Positions 61,459 to 64,000 of a DNA stretch of 64,000 nucleotides are shown piece after piece. The notes below the pieces were generated by a model. It saw nothing but the letters and a program-made list of their open reading frames with translations, made no database searches and was not told where the DNA came from. The translations under genes and the position numbers were made by a program. Location of the stretch: contig NZ_SNYO01000001.1 in assembly GCF_004363095.1 (NCBI RefSeq), positions 558,001 through 622,000 on the forward strand. The letters run 5' to 3'. Origin of the DNA: Actinomycetospora succinea. Lineage in GTDB: Bacteria > Actinomycetota > Actinomycetes > Mycobacteriales > Pseudonocardiaceae. Each line of letters opens with the position of its first letter. Position 1 is the first letter of the stretch.

Positions 61459-61500
61459 TGTGAGCGAACTTTGGTGCCACAGCACCAAAGTTCGCTCACA
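61459..61500. terminator. Perfect 19-bp hairpin between convergent NRPS and mbtH genes
   Basis: TGTGAGCGAACTTTGGTGC and its exact complement enclose the loop CACA. It lies 16 bases after the NRPS stop and 8 bases before the mbtH stop, so it can terminate both directions. It is strikingly long and AT-richer than the surroundings. Confidence 0.8.
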
Positions 61501-61507
61501 TATCGGG

Positions 61508-61747
61508 TCAGCCCGCGCTCTCCATGCGCTCCACGAGGCTGCGGGGGCGCATGTCGGTCCAGTGCTGCTCGACGTACTCGAGCGCCGCGGCACGGTCGGC
61601 GCCGGGCTCGCCGTCCTCACCGGACTCGCCGAACACCACCGTCCACCCGGCGGGCACGTCGGCGAACACGGGCCACAGGCTGTGCTGGCCCTCGGAGTTC
61701 ACGAGCACGAGGAATCGGCCGTCGGGGTCGTCGAACGGATTGGGCAT
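61508..61747 (-). CDS. mbtH: MbtH-like protein (NRPS adenylation partner)
   Basis: A small activator that binds adenylation domains of NRPSs and aids folding or activity. The 79 residues contain the whole signature: [33 protein letters not shown] followed by [14 protein letters not shown]. It is encoded 4 bases after the aryl carrier gene on the same strand, facing the NRPS genes tail to tail. One MbtH probably serves all four active A domains of the large synthetase. Confidence 0.95.
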   Translation of the reverse strand: MPNPFDDPDGRFLVLVNSEGQHSLWPVFADVPAGWTVVFGESGEDGEPGADRAAALEYVEQHWTDMRPRSLVERMESAG

Positions 61748-61751
61748 CGGG

Positions 61752-61988
61752 TCACGCTCCGTTGAACAGGCGGCTCCAGGCCGCGACGGTGGGTTCCTCG
61801 GCGAGGTCGACGAAGCCGATCTCGGCGCCCGTCTCGGCGCGCCACGCCTCGACGAGGCTCATGAGGCGGATCGAGTCGAGCCCCAGGTCCATGAGGTCGT
61901 CGTCGTCGCCGACGTCCTCCGGTGCCTCGCCCAGGGCCGCCGCGATGTCGGCCCGGAGCCGGTCGCGATCGAGGGTCACTGCCGCCAT
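61752..61988 (-). CDS. Stand-alone aryl carrier protein
   Basis: A 78-residue carrier protein whose phosphopantetheine Ser39 is in [16 protein letters not shown]. The sequence up to [18 protein letters not shown] closely follows the C-terminal ArCP of EntB. It therefore supplies the carrier half missing from the isochorismatase at 58160 and should receive DHB from the aryl-AMP ligase. ATG 61988 with AAAGGA upstream was chosen over a longer frame. Downstream of the ABC ATPase gene and directly before mbtH. Confidence 0.9.
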   Translation of the reverse strand: MAAVTLDRDRLRADIAAALGEAPEDVGDDDDLMDLGLDSIRLMSLVEAWRAETGAEIGFVDLAEEPTVAAWSRLFNGA

Positions 61989-62019
61989 GGCTCTCGTCCT
62001 TTCGTCTCGAGGGTGCTGG

Positions 62020-62874
62020 TCACGAGGGATCCGGTGCCAGGGGCTCGTGCCGGGCGTCACCCGTCGCCGCTCCGGGGGCCACCTCCGAGCGCCGACGGCG
62101 CCGCCGCGCCGGCACGCACATCGGCGTGTGCTCCTCGGGGTCCGGGACGATCCGCACGTCGAGCCCGAAGACGGCGCGCACCATCGCCGCGTCGACGACG
62201 TCGGCGGGCGGGCCCTGGGCGTGGATGCGGCCGCGGTCCATGGCGACGAGGTGGTCGGCGTACCGGCAGGCCTGGTTGAGGTCGTGCAGGACCATGACGA
62301 CGGTGCGGCCCTGCTCGCGGTTGAGGTCGGCGAGCAGGTCGAGCACCTCGACCTGGTGGGCCATGTCGAGGAACGTCGTGGGCTCGTCGAGCAGGAGGGT
62401 CTCGGTGTCCTGCGCCAGCGCCATCGCGATCCACGCGCGCTGGCGCTGACCGCCGGAGAGCTGGTCGAGCGCGCGCCGGCGCAGCCCGGCCGTGTCGGTG
62501 ACCTCGAGGGCCCACTCGATGTGGTCCTGGTCGTCGCGGGAGAACTGCTGCAGCCACGACTGGTGCGGGTAGCGGCCGCGGGCGACGAGGTCCTCGACGG
62601 TCAGCCCCTCGGGCGCGGCGGGCGACTGCGGCAGCAGGCCCAGCCGGCGGGCGACCTCGCGGGTGCCGAGCTTCGCGAGCTCGGTGCCGTCGAGCAGCAC
62701 CGCCCCGGACCGCGGTGCTAGCAGCCGCGCCAGCCCGCGCAGCAGCGTCGACTTGCCGCAGGCGTTGGCGCCGACGATCGCGGTGATCGCCCCCGCGGGC
62801 AGCTCGAGGGAGAGGTCGGCGACGACCGGGTCGCCGCCGTAGCCCAGGGTCAGGCCATCAGCTCGCAGGCTCAC
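62020..62874 (-). CDS. Siderophore ABC transporter ATP-binding protein, second set
   Basis: A 284-residue FecE/FepC-type ATPase. Walker A is [19 protein letters not shown], then [29 protein letters not shown]. The signature is [18 protein letters not shown], Walker [16 protein letters not shown], and the switch His is in [16 protein letters not shown]. It is closely similar to the ATPase at 29833. GTG 62874 is one base from the permease stop. The basic RRRRRR stretch and Pro-rich C-terminal tail are variable. No receptor gene is seen within the window for this set. Confidence 0.94.
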   Translation of the reverse strand: MSLRADGLTLGYGGDPVVADLSLELPAGAITAIVGANACGKSTLLRGLARLLAPRSGAVLLDGTELAKLGTREVARRLGLLPQSPAAPEGLTVEDLVARGRYPHQSWLQQFSRDDQDHIEWALEVTDTAGLRRRALDQLSGGQRQRAWIAMALAQDTETLLLDEPTTFLDMAHQVEVLDLLADLNREQGRTVVMVLHDLNQACRYADHLVAMDRGRIHAQGPPADVVDAAMVRAVFGLDVRIVPDPEEHTPMCVPARRRRRRSEVAPGAATGDARHEPLAPDPS

Positions 62875-62875
62875 G

Positions 62876-63925
62876 TCAGCCCCCTCCCACGGGACGGTTC
62901 GCGCGGTAGAGCAGGTAGAGGAAGAACGGCGCCCCGACGACGGCGGTCACCGTGCCGACGGGCAGCTCGATCGGGGCGAGGACGAGGCGCGCGACGAGGT
63001 CGCACACCATCACCAGCACCCCGCCGACGAGCGCGGCCGCGGGGAGCGCCGACGCCCCGGTCAGCCCGGTGAGGCGCCGGGCGATGTGCGGGGCGATGAA
63101 CGCGACGAACCCGATCGGCCCGGACGCGGCCACCGCGAACGCCGCGAGCGCCGCCGCCACGACCACCAGGCCCAGGCGGGCGCGCTGCACCGGGACGCCG
63201 AGCGCGACCGCCGACTCCTCGCCCAGCGACAGGGCGTCGAGGGCGCGGGTGAGCGCCGCGGTCGCCGGGAACAGCACGACCAGCCCCACGACCAGCGGCC
63301 AGAACTCGTCCCACGTGACGCCGTTGAGGCTGCCGACGAGCCACACGGCCGCGCGCTGGACGTCGATGAGGTCGCCGACCACCAGCAGGTACGAGGTCCC
63401 GGCGGCGAACGCGGCGGCCAGCGCGATGCCGACCAGGACCAGCCGGTACGGGGAGAGCCCGCCGCGCCACGCGAGCGCGTAGACCAGCGACGCCGACGCG
63501 ACCGCCCCGACGAAGGCGCCGACCGGCAGCACCGCGGGCGGGGCGCCGAGGATGAGGATCGCGACCCCGGTGAGGCTCGCGCCCCCGGTCACCCCGATGA
63601 CGTCGGGCGCCGCGAGCGGGTTGCGCACCAGCGTCTGGAAGATCAGCCCGGACACCCCGAGCGCCATCCCGCAGCCCAGCCCGACCAGCGCCCGCGGCAG
63701 CCGGAGCCCGACGATGATGAACTCGTCGGTGCGCGAGCCCGCCCCGACCAGCGTCGCGGCGACGTCGCCGAGCGGGATCGGGAACTCCCCGAGGCTCACC
63801 GACAGGGCCGTCGCGACGAGCCCGACCGCGACCGCACCGAGGCAGACCGCGAGCAGCCGAAGATCGAGCAGTCGCGAGAACGTCCGGGAGCGGACCGGGA
63901 CGCGGCGCGTGAGGGTGCCCGTCAC
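62876..63925 (-). CDS. FecCD-family siderophore permease, second set, distal gene
   Basis: 349 residues with about ten membrane segments. [63 protein letters not shown] and [27 protein letters not shown] are the FecCD motifs. The GTG start at 63925 overlaps the stop of another FecCD gene (GTGA). The set is transcribed leftwards towards the ATPase, aryl carrier and mbtH genes, probably as one operon. Confidence 0.94.
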   Translation of the reverse strand: MTGTLTRRVPVRSRTFSRLLDLRLLAVCLGAVAVGLVATALSVSLGEFPIPLGDVAATLVGAGSRTDEFIIVGLRLPRALVGLGCGMALGVSGLIFQTLVRNPLAAPDVIGVTGGASLTGVAILILGAPPAVLPVGAFVGAVASASLVYALAWRGGLSPYRLVLVGIALAAAFAAGTSYLLVVGDLIDVQRAAVWLVGSLNGVTWDEFWPLVVGLVVLFPATAALTRALDALSLGEESAVALGVPVQRARLGLVVVAAALAAFAVAASGPIGFVAFIAPHIARRLTGLTGASALPAAALVGGVLVMVCDLVARLVLAPIELPVGTVTAVVGAPFFLYLLYRANRPVGGG

Positions 63926-64000
63926 AGCTGCACCAGCTTCCCGCGGCGCACCAGCCAGATGAACACCGGCGCGCCGATGACGGCCATGACGATCCCGACC
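63922..64000 (-). CDS. FecCD-family siderophore permease, second set, C-terminal end only
   Basis: The last 25 codons of a permease gene that begins beyond the window. The translated end, VGIVMAVIGAPVFIWLVRRG followed by KLVQL, is the standard FecCD C-terminus (compare LGIVGAPFFIAMVRRRRMVRL at 28757). The TGA at 63922-63924 overlaps the GTG of the next permease. Confidence 0.88.
   Translation of the reverse strand, partial: VGIVMAVIGAPVFIWLVRRGKLVQL

Overview
The window is high-GC actinobacterial DNA. Dense ATGA/GTGA gene overlaps, frequent GTG starts, leaderless-type promoters, the TreS-Mak-GlgE-GlgB glucan pathway and a gene order resembling the mycobacterial Rv3030-Rv3041c region (recalled, not searched) point to a Pseudonocardiaceae-like genome (Pseudonocardia/Actinomycetospora type); the genus is inference.

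Region 1 (1-14498): alpha-glucan metabolism. A leftward operon treS-mak-glgB (glgB cut by the window edge) makes maltose, then maltose-1-phosphate, and branches the polymer. A separate leftward glgE encodes the maltosyltransferase, here with an extra disordered N-terminal half of about 680 residues. A divergent glgP and a convergent glgX degrade the polymer. An fxsA-family membrane protein lies between treS and glgE.

Region 2 (14563-25184): an ABC ATPase, an enoyl-CoA hydratase-like protein, two SAM enzymes, a DksA-type zinc finger protein, a nucleoside hydrolase/ribokinase pair, a hexapeptide acyltransferase, a GT4 glycosyltransferase, a GH57 enzyme, a small secreted protein and another methyltransferase. 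Acyltransferase, GT4, GH57 and methyltransferase match the set used in mycobacteria for methylglucose lipopolysaccharide, so this block probably makes a modified intracellular alpha-glucan.

Region 3 (25185-27710): a small secreted Cys/Asn-rich protein, an HxlR-type regulator overlapping a methyltransferase gene, and a non-coding stretch with two diverged 74-bp repeats ending in an iron box.

Region 4 (27711-64000): an iron-regulated siderophore locus. Rightward: two FecCD permeases, an ATPase, two tandem paralogous lipoprotein receptors, an amino-acid N-hydroxylase and a 4469-residue NRPS (A-MT-T-C-A-T-C-A-T-C-A-T-C). A leftward insert follows: a TetR regulator, a flavin-type protein and a strongly asymmetric pair of ABC half-transporters. 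Rightward again from an iron box: a second near-duplicate hydroxylase, the 2,3-dihydroxybenzoate (DHB) genes, and a small NRPS whose adenylation domain has lost its core. Leftward from the right edge: a second FecCD/FecCD/ATPase set, a free aryl carrier protein and an MbtH protein. The product is predicted to be a mixed catecholate-hydroxamate peptide containing DHB, Ser, N5-hydroxyornithine and an N-methylated residue.

Besides the genes, the window carries several kinds of palindromic mini-elements. One approximately 50-bp family occurs four times and one copy is read in frame inside a protein. A 46-bp near-perfect palindrome sits in frame in the NRPS. Two convergent gene pairs end on a shared palindrome that gives both proteins the same last residues and stop. 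No tRNA, rRNA, CRISPR, insertion sequence or prophage was seen.
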